64,000 nt of DNA from Novipirellula artificiosorum. GTDB lineage: Bacteria; Planctomycetota; Planctomycetia; Pirellulales; Pirellulaceae. The position numbers and the translations under genes were made by a program. The first letter of the stretch is position 1; every line of letters begins with the position of its first letter. The notes beneath the pieces were generated by a model. The model ran no database searches. It saw only the letters and a program-made list of their open reading frames with translations, and was not told the origin of the DNA. The stretch is taken from the NCBI RefSeq assembly GCF_007860135.1, contig NZ_SJPV01000001.1, positions 1,423,299 through 1,487,298 on the forward strand, given 5' to 3'. This document shows positions 29,642-39,053 of this stretch, in pieces.

Positions 29642-31948
29642 CTAACGCTGAGAGTCGCCGAGACTCGAAGACGGTGTTGGGACTGTCAGTTGACTGGCGT
29701 TTGAGTAGGTCAGACCGAAGAGCAAGGTTCCGATCAGGAGAACGCACGCCGCACCGGTGATCCGCAATCCGGAAGTGAAGCGAGCCCGCCGAGGATCGTC
29801 AGCCTTCATCTGGCGGAAAGCGACGCGCCTGCCGAGGATGGCGAGCACGCCGATGCCGGACATGGCGAGTGCCATTCCCGCGGAGATGGCAGCGACCATC
29901 AGGATGGCAGGAAAGAGGAGGTCGTTGGCCACGCCGAAGAGCAGCACCAAGAGCGCGCCGGTGCAGGGGACGACTCCCACCGCGAGGGCGAGCCACGTGC
30001 CCGCACCCCCATTTTTTTTCTCAAGCGCGGAGCAGGCGAGGCAGTCGTGATGAGCATGATCGTCGTGGTGGTTACCATGACTTTCGTGATGGTGATCATA
30101 GCTGGCGTGGGCGTGATCACCCGTTTCAGCTTCCAGGCTTTTCCGCGATTGTCTCGAGGCTTGGATGGCACTGCGCAACATCACGGCTCCGATGGCCATG
30201 ATCAGGACGTAGCTGCCGAGGCGGATGGCGCGGTAGTCCGACGGAGCCTGGCCGGTGGCCTGCCTGACGGCAAAATCCATCACCAACACGACGATGATCG
30301 AAGACAGGACATGAAAGATCGCGATCAACACTCCTATCGTGAAGCCTTTGCGCAAGCTGCCTCCATCGCCAACAAAGTAGGAGATCACCACGGCCTTGCC
30401 ATGGCCGGGACCAAGCGTGTGCACAAGACCGTAGCCGAAGGCCACCAGGATAGCGAACCAGAACGCCTTCGAGCTCCCATCGTCGCGAAGGCCGCTCATG
30501 GCCTGAGTGAAAATCAGGGAAACCTTCGCCTGCGCTATTTGAAACCAGCTGTGCCCTGCGAAGGCACTCTCGGGAATCTCCACCTTGGCGAGGTCGTCCG
30601 AATCCGCAGCCGAATAATCGCTGATTACATCGGTCACCATCGTATAGGCGACCTTCACCTGCATGCTGCCATCGACGAGGAACAGGTCGTAGCTCGCCGG
30701 TTTCACTTCAATCGTTCCTTCGATCCACACCGGGGAGAATTGCCCTCGCGGTTCCATCCCGCCCGGAACCGAGACGTGGATCATTTGATTCGGAGGCGGC
30801 GGAGGCGTGTGAATGCAGGCACCCACCCAGGGAACGAGCAGGAATTCCGTGATCTTCTGCCCACCCGTCCCGAGTGGCAGGACATAACCGGCGAGTCGCA
30901 CCTGCTTGCCGTTCAGAGTGCCGTTGACCGCGGCCAGCGCGTGTGTTCGCTGGGCGACGATCTCTCCACGCAAAGCGATCAATCCATCGATATCGATATC
31001 GTCCTCTTCAAGCCGCTTTACAGCGCCAGTGAGCTTCTCCAGTTGCTCTGGCGTAATTTCCACGCCTTCCGACTGTAGCTCCCGTATTCTGGAGGCTATC
31101 ACGAGGTCGAGTTTCTGATCAGAGGTCAACTCGAGAAAGGGATCGTTATCAATCTCAACTTGCGGGACAAGATTTCTCCACGTGATTGGCTGCACCTTGT
31201 CAGTGGAGGCCGCCAAGTCGATGCCGTTAGTGAACGTTTGATGGAACGCATTCACAGCGCTATCATCGCGCAAATCTTCCCTTTGAACGAAGGTGTTGGC
31301 ATCCAGGGTCCAGCCGCTGAACATACGCGACTCTCCATCGAGGATGAATATGGTGGCATCGCTTGCTTCGACACGCAGCAGGCCCGAGACTTGAACCGGC
31401 ACATAGAGAGACTGGCCCTGCGGATCTTCTTTCAACTTTACCCGCACGAGTTCGTTCGGCGGAGGCGGCGGAAGATGGCTGCACATCCCCACCTGCGAGA
31501 CCAGATAGCCGTAGTAGGTGCCATCTGGGGCCTGCGGCGCAGGGATCAGATAGCCCGACAGCGTCACCTCGACCTTGTCCAACGCGGGGTTCGTGGCCAT
31601 GAGTGCGGCCCTCCGCTTCTTGGCGACCTCCCAGCGTTGGGCGATCAGCTCATCGACGTCGTAACCGTTGATCTCAAGCATGTCCTTCGCCGCGGTGCGT
31701 CGGTCTTCGAGCCGGGCACGCTCATCTTCAGCGAAATCGTTTTGCGCGAGTCTCTCATCCACCTGAAGAATGAGCTTCAACTCATTCAGCAGTTGGAACC
31801 CCATGTCTCTGTAGGGATCGTCAAAGACAACGGCCAGAGGATCCGCAAGGTCTGAAAACTCGATCTCTTCAGGGGCAGCAGAAACCTTGGTAGCGGCCAA
31901 CATGGCCGCCACTGCAAAAACGAATCCTAAGAACCGCATATTACACAT
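29642..31948 (-). CDS. DUF3299-DUF3299-NicO fusion, putative Ni/Co (or Zn) transporter
   Basis: 768 residues with a signal peptide (FLGFVFAVAAMLAATKVSAAP); an ATG at 31939 is an alternative start. Two similar extracytoplasmic domains follow, each with a CxHxPPPPPN signature (MCSHLPPPPPNE near 153, CIHTPPPPPNQ near 380), preceded by VTLSGYLIP and VRLAGYVLP; this is the DUF3299 type. The C-terminal 280 residues are a NicO/RcnA-like permease, with FGYGLVHTLGPGHGKAVVIS, a His-rich loop (HHHESHGNHHDDHAHHD) and AVGVVPCTGALLVLLF. It likely moves a divalent metal across the inner membrane, with the duplicated domain handling metal outside. Last gene of the minus-strand cluster. Confidence 0.85.
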   Translation of the reverse strand: MCNMRFLGFVFAVAAMLAATKVSAAPEEIEFSDLADPLAVVFDDPYRDMGFQLLNELKLILQVDERLAQNDFAEDERARLEDRRTAAKDMLEINGYDVDELIAQRWEVAKKRRAALMATNPALDKVEVTLSGYLIPAPQAPDGTYYGYLVSQVGMCSHLPPPPPNELVRVKLKEDPQGQSLYVPVQVSGLLRVEASDATIFILDGESRMFSGWTLDANTFVQREDLRDDSAVNAFHQTFTNGIDLAASTDKVQPITWRNLVPQVEIDNDPFLELTSDQKLDLVIASRIRELQSEGVEITPEQLEKLTGAVKRLEEDDIDIDGLIALRGEIVAQRTHALAAVNGTLNGKQVRLAGYVLPLGTGGQKITEFLLVPWVGACIHTPPPPPNQMIHVSVPGGMEPRGQFSPVWIEGTIEVKPASYDLFLVDGSMQVKVAYTMVTDVISDYSAADSDDLAKVEIPESAFAGHSWFQIAQAKVSLIFTQAMSGLRDDGSSKAFWFAILVAFGYGLVHTLGPGHGKAVVISYFVGDGGSLRKGFTIGVLIAIFHVLSSIIVVLVMDFAVRQATGQAPSDYRAIRLGSYVLIMAIGAVMLRSAIQASRQSRKSLEAETGDHAHASYDHHHESHGNHHDDHAHHDCLACSALEKKNGGAGTWLALAVGVVPCTGALLVLLFGVANDLLFPAILMVAAISAGMALAMSGIGVLAILGRRVAFRQMKADDPRRARFTSGLRITGAACVLLIGTLLFGLTYSNASQLTVPTPSSSLGDSQR

Positions 31949-31981
31949 TCCGGTTTAACACGGTGTTAGGCATGAAAAAGG

Positions 31982-32977
31982 TCATTTGTCTTTTGCCGTT
32001 AAGTAATAAAAGTCGTAGAGAGTCCGGCCAACTTCCGCAATGGCGCGATCCCGGTCCGCCACGGGTGTCTTGCTGCTGTTCGTGAACACGGCGATCGCAA
32101 ACCGCCGACCGTCGGGGAGCGTGACATAACCGACGTCGTTGGCAATTCCGCCTGCGGTTCCGGTCTTGTGCGCTACGGACGTTCCCTTCGGCAACAGCCC
32201 CTTGATACGGTCAGCGCCGGTGCGCGTGCGCGACATGACTCCCAGCAGGAACTTGCTGCTCTCGGCGCTCATCGCCGTGCCACCGTCGATGGCAAGCAGC
32301 AGTTGCAGCATCGCAAGGGGCGTTGCGTGGTCGCGGGGATCCGCCTCGAAGTCCGGATTGGGATCAACCTGGGCAATCACCAGTTCCGGGTTGTTTTTGA
32401 TGGCCTCAGCGACAATCTCTGGCGTGGCCCCCGACAAGCCGTAGAAATCCATGAGAATCTGGCGGGTAGTCCGATCGACCCTGAAATCGGTGATCCCGAG
32501 CCTGTGCAGGTTCTTGGTCACCGCCGCTGCTCCGCCTGCCAGCTCCATGCAGACGTCGGTCGCCGTGTTGTCGCTTTCCGTGATCATCACCTCGATCAGG
32601 TTCGCCACCGAGAGCTTGATCCCGGGGTGCGGGAATGTCTCGGCAAGCGCAATTACGCCGGTGACGTACATGTCGGGCGGGACTTCGACCAGTTGGTCGA
32701 GCCTGAGCTCTCCTTTGTCTACGCGATCCAGCACGGTCGTGGCGATCGCCACCTTGTAGGTGCTGGCCATGGCGAAGGTCTCATCCCCATTGACCGCGAT
32801 GACCTGGTCGCCGCCAATTTCCTGCGCAGCCACACCAATGCGGCCAACCAGTCCCTGCGAAAGTTTCTCGATCTTCTGAGAAACATCTTTAATATTTTTT
32901 TCTTGAGCTAATGCCGATTGAACTGCAAGTAATAACGAAGCCATTACCATTAAATACAGTGCTATGTTTTGTTTCAT
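31982..32977 (-). CDS. Class A-type beta-lactamase fold serine hydrolase
   Basis: 331 residues with a signal peptide ending SALAQE. Active-site motifs are present: STYK at 72-75 (nucleophile Ser72 and Lys75), SDN at 136-138, and KTG at 272-274 in HKTGTAGG. A DPRDHATP block corresponds to the DxRDTxxP of class A enzymes. The omega-loop Glu that deacylates penicillins is not clearly in its R-x-E-x-x-L-N context, so hydrolysis of beta-lactams is uncertain. Upstream sequence is AT-rich compared with the rest of the window. It lies 33 bp before the NicO fusion gene on the same strand. Confidence 0.85.
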   Translation of the reverse strand: MKQNIALYLMVMASLLLAVQSALAQEKNIKDVSQKIEKLSQGLVGRIGVAAQEIGGDQVIAVNGDETFAMASTYKVAIATTVLDRVDKGELRLDQLVEVPPDMYVTGVIALAETFPHPGIKLSVANLIEVMITESDNTATDVCMELAGGAAAVTKNLHRLGITDFRVDRTTRQILMDFYGLSGATPEIVAEAIKNNPELVIAQVDPNPDFEADPRDHATPLAMLQLLLAIDGGTAMSAESSKFLLGVMSRTRTGADRIKGLLPKGTSVAHKTGTAGGIANDVGYVTLPDGRRFAIAVFTNSSKTPVADRDRAIAEVGRTLYDFYYLTAKDK

Positions 32978-33092
32978 CGTTCTTTTCTTATTGTTATTAA
33001 GTCAATTTAATTTGAGTGAAGACGGCGTTGCCAACAGCAAGTGCTATTGCCCGATAAAAGTGGCGTAGCGCAGCGAACTGATTCACTCGCTG

Positions 33093-34538
33093 TTAATCGT
33101 TTTCCTCGGTGGAGCGACGGAAGATCCGGTGCTGCATGCTAAGGAACGCCGGCTTTCCAGACTTGTCACGCAGCAACTCACCAACCGTTCCTTGAAAGGC
33201 ACCATCTGTCATGATAACCATGTCTTCACCCACGCTACTCATCGAAATCGGTGGAGGGTTCTCATAAAATTGGACTCCTCCCAATGGTTTGTATAAGCGA
33301 TCAGCCATGAGCTGGTCGTTGTCAAAAAAGATTTTGTAGTCTTCATTATCCCCTAACCAAAGTCCTACGAAAGGTTCAAGGGAACTACGATCTGCAGTGA
33401 CTGTAACCAAGGGTATTTTCTCAATATCCAAATACTTTTTGAGAGCCAGTGCGATTACCGCATCGTACACCTCAATACCACGGTCGCTGTTGGTAAGAAC
33501 AATGATCCCAAATTTCTTCTCCGGTGCAAACAGCATCTTGGCGGTAGCACCTGCCGACCGACCGGCATGAAAAACGGTTCGCACACCGCCGATATCCTCA
33601 ACGAACCACGTAACGCCGGTGTGTTCACTCAGCTCGCCTTCGACCAAGGGACTGTGCGACATGTCCAGCAACTTTGGAGACAACAGTTGACTTCCGTCCT
33701 TGTCCTTACCGTCAAACTGAAATTGCATCCACTTCAACATATCACTGGCGTTACTGAGTATGGCTCCGGCGGGATAGACGCTGCGAGGAAAAGGCATAAA
33801 GCTGACCTGAGGTTCGGACGTCCCGTCATAGACTCCGGCATGGCCAACAGCAAAGCGCTCTGCCATTAGTTCCGCCATGAAGAATGAGGTGTGCGTCATG
33901 CCCAGGGGCAGAAACAACTCGTCCTTAACTCTTTGTTCATAAGATTTTGCACGGCTTACGACTTGAATGAGGCGTCCTGCAATGATGAAGTTGTTATTGT
34001 TGTAAGCCCAGACTTCGCCATAAGGTGTGCGTTGCGGTAGGAATCGAAAAGCCCGCACGGCCTTCTCCAAGGCATCTTCCCCTGAACTGGGATCCTCAAA
34101 GTAGTCGCCTTGCCAGCCAGTCCGGTGCTGGAAAAGGTCGATGACCTTCGCCTTTTCTGAAGCCTCGCTATCGAGGACCGAAAACTCCGGGAGATACTTT
34201 CGAACCGGGGCTTCGAGGTCGAGCTCTCCGCGTTCTGACATTTTAAGAGCTACGGTGGTCGTAAAAGTCTTCGATATGGAGCCGATATAAAACACGGTGG
34301 CTTCAGTGACAGCCTGAGGATCGTCAACATTGGTAATGCCCAGGCCGGCCATTTGGACCTTACCATCGTGAAGGATCCCGATGGCTAACCCTGGGACTTT
34401 GATTTCGTCCATGAGTCGCTGAGCTTCGCTCTTAATTTCCTCAAACCGCGTGTCCATGTTTTTCTCCTGGGCAAAGGCCGACGAAACGGTCAAAAGACCT
34501 GTCGTCAGGAGTATGCGGATGCTGGTAGAAACATTCAT
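33093..34538 (-). CDS. Class C beta-lactamase-like serine hydrolase (D-aminopeptidase/esterase type)
   Basis: 481 residues with a signal peptide (LLTTGLLTVSSAFAQE). The PF00144-type motifs are SISK at 87-90 (nucleophile Ser87, Lys90), YNN at 179-181 and HAG in VFHAGRSAGATAKM near 331 in place of KTG. The C-terminal 110 residues form an extra beta domain (FVGLWLGDNEDYKIFFDNDQ), as in D-aminopeptidases and Pab87-like peptidases. Its place next to two D-aminoacylases favours action on D-amino-acid peptides over antibiotic resistance. It starts 90 bp after the end of the D-aminoacylase gene upstream, on the same strand. Confidence 0.87.
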   Translation of the reverse strand: MNVSTSIRILLTTGLLTVSSAFAQEKNMDTRFEEIKSEAQRLMDEIKVPGLAIGILHDGKVQMAGLGITNVDDPQAVTEATVFYIGSISKTFTTTVALKMSERGELDLEAPVRKYLPEFSVLDSEASEKAKVIDLFQHRTGWQGDYFEDPSSGEDALEKAVRAFRFLPQRTPYGEVWAYNNNNFIIAGRLIQVVSRAKSYEQRVKDELFLPLGMTHTSFFMAELMAERFAVGHAGVYDGTSEPQVSFMPFPRSVYPAGAILSNASDMLKWMQFQFDGKDKDGSQLLSPKLLDMSHSPLVEGELSEHTGVTWFVEDIGGVRTVFHAGRSAGATAKMLFAPEKKFGIIVLTNSDRGIEVYDAVIALALKKYLDIEKIPLVTVTADRSSLEPFVGLWLGDNEDYKIFFDNDQLMADRLYKPLGGVQFYENPPPISMSSVGEDMVIMTDGAFQGTVGELLRDKSGKPAFLSMQHRIFRRSTEEND

Positions 34539-34628
34539 GGTCTGGATGGCAGCTTTTGGGGGGTTGTGGATTTCATCGCTGCTCTCAGGCGAGGGATTGA
34601 GGACGAGGAAATCACGGGCGTGACGTGA

Positions 34629-36305
34629 TCACTTTTCGACCTTCTGGGGGAAGGCACCCGTGAAGGTATCCGGCATACCCGTCGAGAAGGTAGCATTCCA
34701 CGACTCGACCGAGATCGGCTCGAAGCGCGGTTTGTCTTCGGGTTCAAACCGGATCGGCTGACCAGGAAAAACCGGAAGCTGCACATCGTCGCGCACAACC
34801 ACCTGACCGTTGACGATCACGGCTTTCATGCCCGTCGAAGGGATAGCGCCATTTTCGTAGGTTGAATTGTCCGTGAAGAGTTCGGGGTCAAACACCACGA
34901 TATCGGCAACCATGCCAGTCTGGATGCGGCCGCGTTCTTGCATGAACTTCAGACCGGTATCGCCCAGATGCTTGGCAGCGTTGTAGCTGAGGATCGACAT
35001 CAACTGCATCATGGGGATGTTGTTTTCCCGACCGAGGCGAATCGTAGCGCCTCGGGCGCCCGCCGTGCGGGGATGAGTGCCGCCCAGCTTCTCCATCGGG
35101 TAATCCCACGGGGCGTCGTACGGCGTGGCACCAACCGCATCGCTGGCCATGGTCACGCCCTTCAGCGTCAGCCACTTCGCCTGGTCTTCTTCGGGCATCT
35201 TGAAGAGGACGATCGGCCTGCTCGGTTCGGATTTGACGGTGGCCTTGTAGGTCTCCAAGGTATAGTACTCACCCGTGACCGGATCCAGCATGGTATCTTC
35301 ATAGCGATGACCCAGGTCGTCGACCCAGCTCTTAGGCTCCAGGAACGAAGCATTGATCGTGGTGGAACCGGCAGCGTAGGGATAGACTTCACCCCAGATG
35401 TTGTGGCCCTGTTCCTGAAGCCCGATGATCATTTCGTGTGCAAGCCGCCAGCCTGGGTTGTTGAAATGCAGGACGATCGCCGGGGCGCCAAGCGCCAGAG
35501 CGTTGGCGACGAGTTCCTGCGCGCCGTTGTTCTCCGTGGTGTCGGTGCCGAGCGTGTAGCGGGTATGTGCGCCGGTTGGGCGGCCATAACGTGCCCCGAC
35601 TTTCTGCACCTCGAACATCTCGCGTGAAGAGACGCCTTCTCTCATGTAGCCCACGGTGCTGCCGACGCCCACGGCGCCAGCCTGCAGGCCCTTGTCAAGC
35701 TCTTCGAGAATCGCGTTGCCCTGTTCCAGGGTCGGGCGAGTCTGGCTCCAGCCAGTTTTCTTCCGGGTTTCTAAAGCGGCTATGGGGCCGTCTTTCAGGT
35801 AATCGCCGTCTGACCCGTCGATGAACATCGCACGGGCAAATTCGTGGCTGACCGCAATGCCATAGTTGGCCTGGGTCTTACCGGCGCGTGCTTTATACCA
35901 GCCGTCGATATAGGATCCTGCACAGCCCATCTCGAAATCCATGCTGCTGGTCAGGCCGTCGCGCAACCCGAGGGAATAGCCGATCGGCATTTGAAAGTGA
36001 AAATGGGTGTCGATGAAGCCCGGTGCCACGATATGGCCGGTGGCATCCACCGTCTCGGCACCTTTGAGTGGTTCTTTGCTGATCGTGACGATGCGGCCGT
36101 CCTTAACACCGACATTGGCGATGTCGTTGAACAACGTTTCAGGGTCGATGACCCGGCCGTTGTTGATCACGAGGTCGTAGTCCTGGGCAAAGACCGACGA
36201 AACGGTGAGAAGGCTTGATGTCAAAGCCGCAACAAGGGTGAACACATTAAACTGCTTGCGCCCTTGTTTAAGAACTCTTCTTATTTGATTCATTTTGTTT
36301 TTCAT
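34629..36305 (-). CDS. N-acyl-D-amino-acid deacylase family amidohydrolase (paralogue 1)
   Basis: 558 residues from the ATG at 36305, giving a signal peptide ending SSVFAQD; an upstream in-frame start at 36368 is possible and would overlap the preceding gene. The amidohydrolase barrel opens with VINNGRVIDPETLF and the metal motif GFIDTHFHF (HxH). Later blocks are ALALGAPAIVLHFNNPG, TMASDAVGATPYDAP and ADIVVFDPELF. D-aminoacylases release free D-amino acids from N-acyl derivatives with bound Zn. The next gene upstream encodes a clear paralogue, so a local duplication is likely. The exported form implies periplasmic action. Confidence 0.88.
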   Translation of the reverse strand: MKNKMNQIRRVLKQGRKQFNVFTLVAALTSSLLTVSSVFAQDYDLVINNGRVIDPETLFNDIANVGVKDGRIVTISKEPLKGAETVDATGHIVAPGFIDTHFHFQMPIGYSLGLRDGLTSSMDFEMGCAGSYIDGWYKARAGKTQANYGIAVSHEFARAMFIDGSDGDYLKDGPIAALETRKKTGWSQTRPTLEQGNAILEELDKGLQAGAVGVGSTVGYMREGVSSREMFEVQKVGARYGRPTGAHTRYTLGTDTTENNGAQELVANALALGAPAIVLHFNNPGWRLAHEMIIGLQEQGHNIWGEVYPYAAGSTTINASFLEPKSWVDDLGHRYEDTMLDPVTGEYYTLETYKATVKSEPSRPIVLFKMPEEDQAKWLTLKGVTMASDAVGATPYDAPWDYPMEKLGGTHPRTAGARGATIRLGRENNIPMMQLMSILSYNAAKHLGDTGLKFMQERGRIQTGMVADIVVFDPELFTDNSTYENGAIPSTGMKAVIVNGQVVVRDDVQLPVFPGQPIRFEPEDKPRFEPISVESWNATFSTGMPDTFTGAFPQKVEK

Positions 36306-36364
36306 ATTGGTTGTTGGTTGTTTAGGTGCTCGCTCTTCAATAGACCAAACACTGATTGCAGAAC

Positions 36365-37987
36365 TCACTGGTTCGGTTCAAAAATCCTTGGTTCGATATT
36401 AATCTGGTCAAGGCGGCCCTTTTCCTGAACCGGAAAACGGATCGGTTTACCCGGAAAGACCTTTTGCACTTCGGAATCTTTCACCACCACGACGCCGTTC
36501 ACCAACACGTAGGGAATACCGGTAGAGGGCAGCGCTCCTTCGCCCGGCTTGTAAGTGCTGTTGTCAGTGACCGTGTCCGGGTTGAAGACGACGATGTCGG
36601 CGTCAGCACCCACCTGCACCCGTCCCTTGGTCCTGAATGGGCTGATTCCGCCCAACTCGTCGAAGTACTTGGCGTGCAGGTAGCTCATCTTGGAAATGGC
36701 CTCCATCAGGGGCATGATCTTGTCTTCGCGCACCATGCGCAGCACCTTGGCGCGTGTCCCTGCGCTGCGCGGGTGGACTGACTTGCCTTCATAAGGCGAA
36801 TCCCACGGGTAATACTCGAGGTTCTCATCCTGGATCGCCATACCGTCGGAGACGATGACCACACCTGGCTGAGCCATCCATTTAACGATGTCCTCTTCCG
36901 GGTTGATGTAAATCAAAACGGCTCTGCCGGGGTCATTCTTGCGAACGTCCTCATACATCGCCTTGTCCCAACGGGTGCCATCAAGGTTTGCGACGTCTGA
37001 ATAGGTGATTCCCATTTGAGCCATACCTGCCTCTGTAATAACATCGGTAGAGGCAATGGTAGAACCTGCTACGTAGGGGTAAACCTCGCCCCACACCTTG
37101 GCCCCTCTCTTCTCCCTGGCATCGTTGATCAGAGGAATGGTGTACTCCCAGTCCATGTTGCTGTTCAGGTGCGAGGCCATGAATGGCGCATCCAGAACCA
37201 AGGCGTTGGCAAGCATTTCCTGAATACCAAGCTGCCCTCCAGTTGGGGGGCGAACGCCGGCAAAACGGACGTGTCCATTGGTAACGCGACCGTATTTTGC
37301 AGCCAACTCCTGGTACTTGTATAATTCGTACTGGGTCACACCCGTGGTCATGTAACCGACTGGAACCCCTACGCCTAAAGCTCCTTGGCGAAGGCCTTCG
37401 TCGACTAGGCGCATGATCTCGGTCATCTCCTCCTTATTGGGCAAGGTGGCCGTCCAGCCTGGCTTGCGCCCCTCTTTCTCAGCCTTTACGGCGGCGGCTT
37501 TCACCGTATGAGCGAACAGGCCACCCATGTCATTACCCAGAGCCGCGATTTCAGGGCCATCCAACACTGATATCCGGGCAATGAGCGCGAGCATTACCAT
37601 ACCGTAGTTGCTCTGGGTTTTCCCCTCGGCCTCTGCATACCACTTGGCGATATCGCCGGCGCCTGCTTCGAAATCCATCTGTGTGGTCAAGCCATCACGC
37701 AAATTCACCTTGCGACTGAACGGGTCGGTCGCGTGCTGGTGCCCCTCGATGAAGCCCGGAGCTACCACGTGACCCGTGGCGTCGATGGTCTCCTTGCCGG
37801 TGATGGCGTCCTCGGTGATCGCAACGATCTTGCCATCCTTCACCCCGACATTGCGCACGCCATCGAAGTTGGTCTCGGGGTCCATGACCCTGCCGTTGTT
37901 GATCACGACATCGTGGTCCTGGGCCGAAAGCGTAGCGCCGCCAAAGAGGGCAGCAGCCAGAATTAAGGAGTAAGCGATCAGCTTCAT
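36365..37987 (-). CDS. N-acyl-D-amino-acid deacylase family amidohydrolase (paralogue 2)
   Basis: 540 residues, first gene of the minus-strand cluster, with a signal peptide (LILAAALFGGATLSAQD). It shares VINNGRVMDPETNFDGVRNV with its neighbour and has the metal motif FIEGHQH, then LRDGLTTQMDFEAGAGD, VIVSDGMAIQDENLEY and DADIVVFNPDTVTDNS. It should act on N-acylated D-amino acids or small D-amidated compounds in the periplasm. The two paralogues differ enough around the active site to suggest different substrates. No regulator is adjacent, though the AraC gene at 39054 is the nearest one. Confidence 0.9.
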   Translation of the reverse strand: MKLIAYSLILAAALFGGATLSAQDHDVVINNGRVMDPETNFDGVRNVGVKDGKIVAITEDAITGKETIDATGHVVAPGFIEGHQHATDPFSRKVNLRDGLTTQMDFEAGAGDIAKWYAEAEGKTQSNYGMVMLALIARISVLDGPEIAALGNDMGGLFAHTVKAAAVKAEKEGRKPGWTATLPNKEEMTEIMRLVDEGLRQGALGVGVPVGYMTTGVTQYELYKYQELAAKYGRVTNGHVRFAGVRPPTGGQLGIQEMLANALVLDAPFMASHLNSNMDWEYTIPLINDAREKRGAKVWGEVYPYVAGSTIASTDVITEAGMAQMGITYSDVANLDGTRWDKAMYEDVRKNDPGRAVLIYINPEEDIVKWMAQPGVVIVSDGMAIQDENLEYYPWDSPYEGKSVHPRSAGTRAKVLRMVREDKIMPLMEAISKMSYLHAKYFDELGGISPFRTKGRVQVGADADIVVFNPDTVTDNSTYKPGEGALPSTGIPYVLVNGVVVVKDSEVQKVFPGKPIRFPVQEKGRLDQINIEPRIFEPNQ

Positions 37988-38141
37988 GACGTGGGCCCTT
38001 TGAGATTGACAGGTTTGCGGGAATGATCGTGTCCCAATCGGTGGTTTTTCACAGTACGAAGTCGAATGATGACCATCGCTCTATACGCGATGATCGGATT
38101 AGTGTGCGATTAGCGTTTATGAGTGTTCCACAATTTGCCTC

Positions 38142-38324
38142 TCATCGATTCTTTGGAACGTGAAGATCGTCGATCAGAAAGCGTTTCCATTCCAACTCAC
38201 CTTTCTTCCCAAAGTTGATGAGATTGCCCACCCGCTGGAAGACATCTTCTGCCATGCCATAGCCAAGCTCGTTATAGACCTCGAAAGCGGCCCCCATCAG
38301 ATCGTAACCTTCTTGCTTCAACAT
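38142..38324 (-). pseudogene. GxxExxY-family protein with internal deletion
   Basis: 60 residues. The N-terminal part GYDLMGAAFEVYNELGYGM carries the name-giving helix of GxxExxY proteins, and the last part RVGNLINFGKKGELEWKRF is the family's C-terminal strand. The 60 or so residues between, with the PD-(D/E)XK nuclease-like core, are missing; full proteins run near 125 residues. The frame survives the deletion. Likely a relic without activity. Confidence 0.65.
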
Positions 38325-38439
38325 TTCGGTGAATCCAAATTACGGGATGATTCGGGGGAACACTAATCAACGCTGATCAAACACTAATTTCTGGTTGCCA
38401 AATCGTTTGATGCGTCTGCGATTGGTCTCATGAGGGATC

Positions 38440-38835
38440 CTATGAATTTGGGTGATGAATGGAGCGCGTTTCAAACAGTTTGGAAATGTCGCTGCTGTTC
38501 ACTCCGCCGCGACTGCCAATGAACACAGTCCGGGACCTCGGGGGTTCCTCTTCCCGAAGCTGTCCGACGGTGATCGCGGCACGGCCTGACGTTGCTTGCA
38601 GGATGCCGACAAGATCGACTTCATTGAGCACCGCGACATCCGACGTTTCAATCACGATGTACTCCGGTGGTTCGTAAGACCCCGGTTCGTTCTCGGGCAA
38701 TCTCACCGCAGCCTCTTCTGCAATGGTAGCGGACGCCGCGGAAAGAGCAGAAGCAACCGAATTCCCGGCCGCGGCCATTTTGATGAAATTACGACGGGAA
38801 TTGGAGAATATTTCTGCGGCTTGATCGGACCCCAT
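38440..38835 (-). CDS. Short Tat-signal protein, unknown
   Basis: 131 residues. Twin-arginine signal SRRNFIKMAAAGNSVASALS at residues 13-32, then a soluble part with EYIVIETSDVAVLNEVDLVG and RTVFIGSRGGVNSSD. It resembles no family I know; it is short for a Tat substrate, which usually holds a cofactor domain, so it may be a truncated gene. It diverges from the AraC regulator. Confidence 0.5.
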   Translation of the reverse strand: MGSDQAAEIFSNSRRNFIKMAAAGNSVASALSAASATIAEEAAVRLPENEPGSYEPPEYIVIETSDVAVLNEVDLVGILQATSGRAAITVGQLREEEPPRSRTVFIGSRGGVNSSDISKLFETRSIHHPNS

Positions 38836-39053
38836 CTTTTATTCTCAAGTGATAAGTAGTGCATGATGGACTGGCAAACTGCTTGATTGCGAACTCGAAC
38901 GCTGAAAATTCGTTGATACTGTTCCTAGTGAACATTCAACAGTCAACTTCGACCTCGTCGCCTTTTCCAACGCGCAGGCTTACCCCCCGCCTATTCTATC
39001 AGCAGGGGCCGTGTGAATGTAAAATTCGAGTGTCTTGTCTCAACGAAATCGAT

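Noticed and set aside
30047..31855. Plus-strand open frames across the DUF3299-NicO gene
   Set aside because: Antisense of a gene with clear domains and signal peptide; no family features of their own.
38859..39053. Extended N-terminus of the AraC regulator
   Set aside because: The 65 extra residues are unlike the rest of the protein and include a Ser/Thr/Pro stretch without conservation features.
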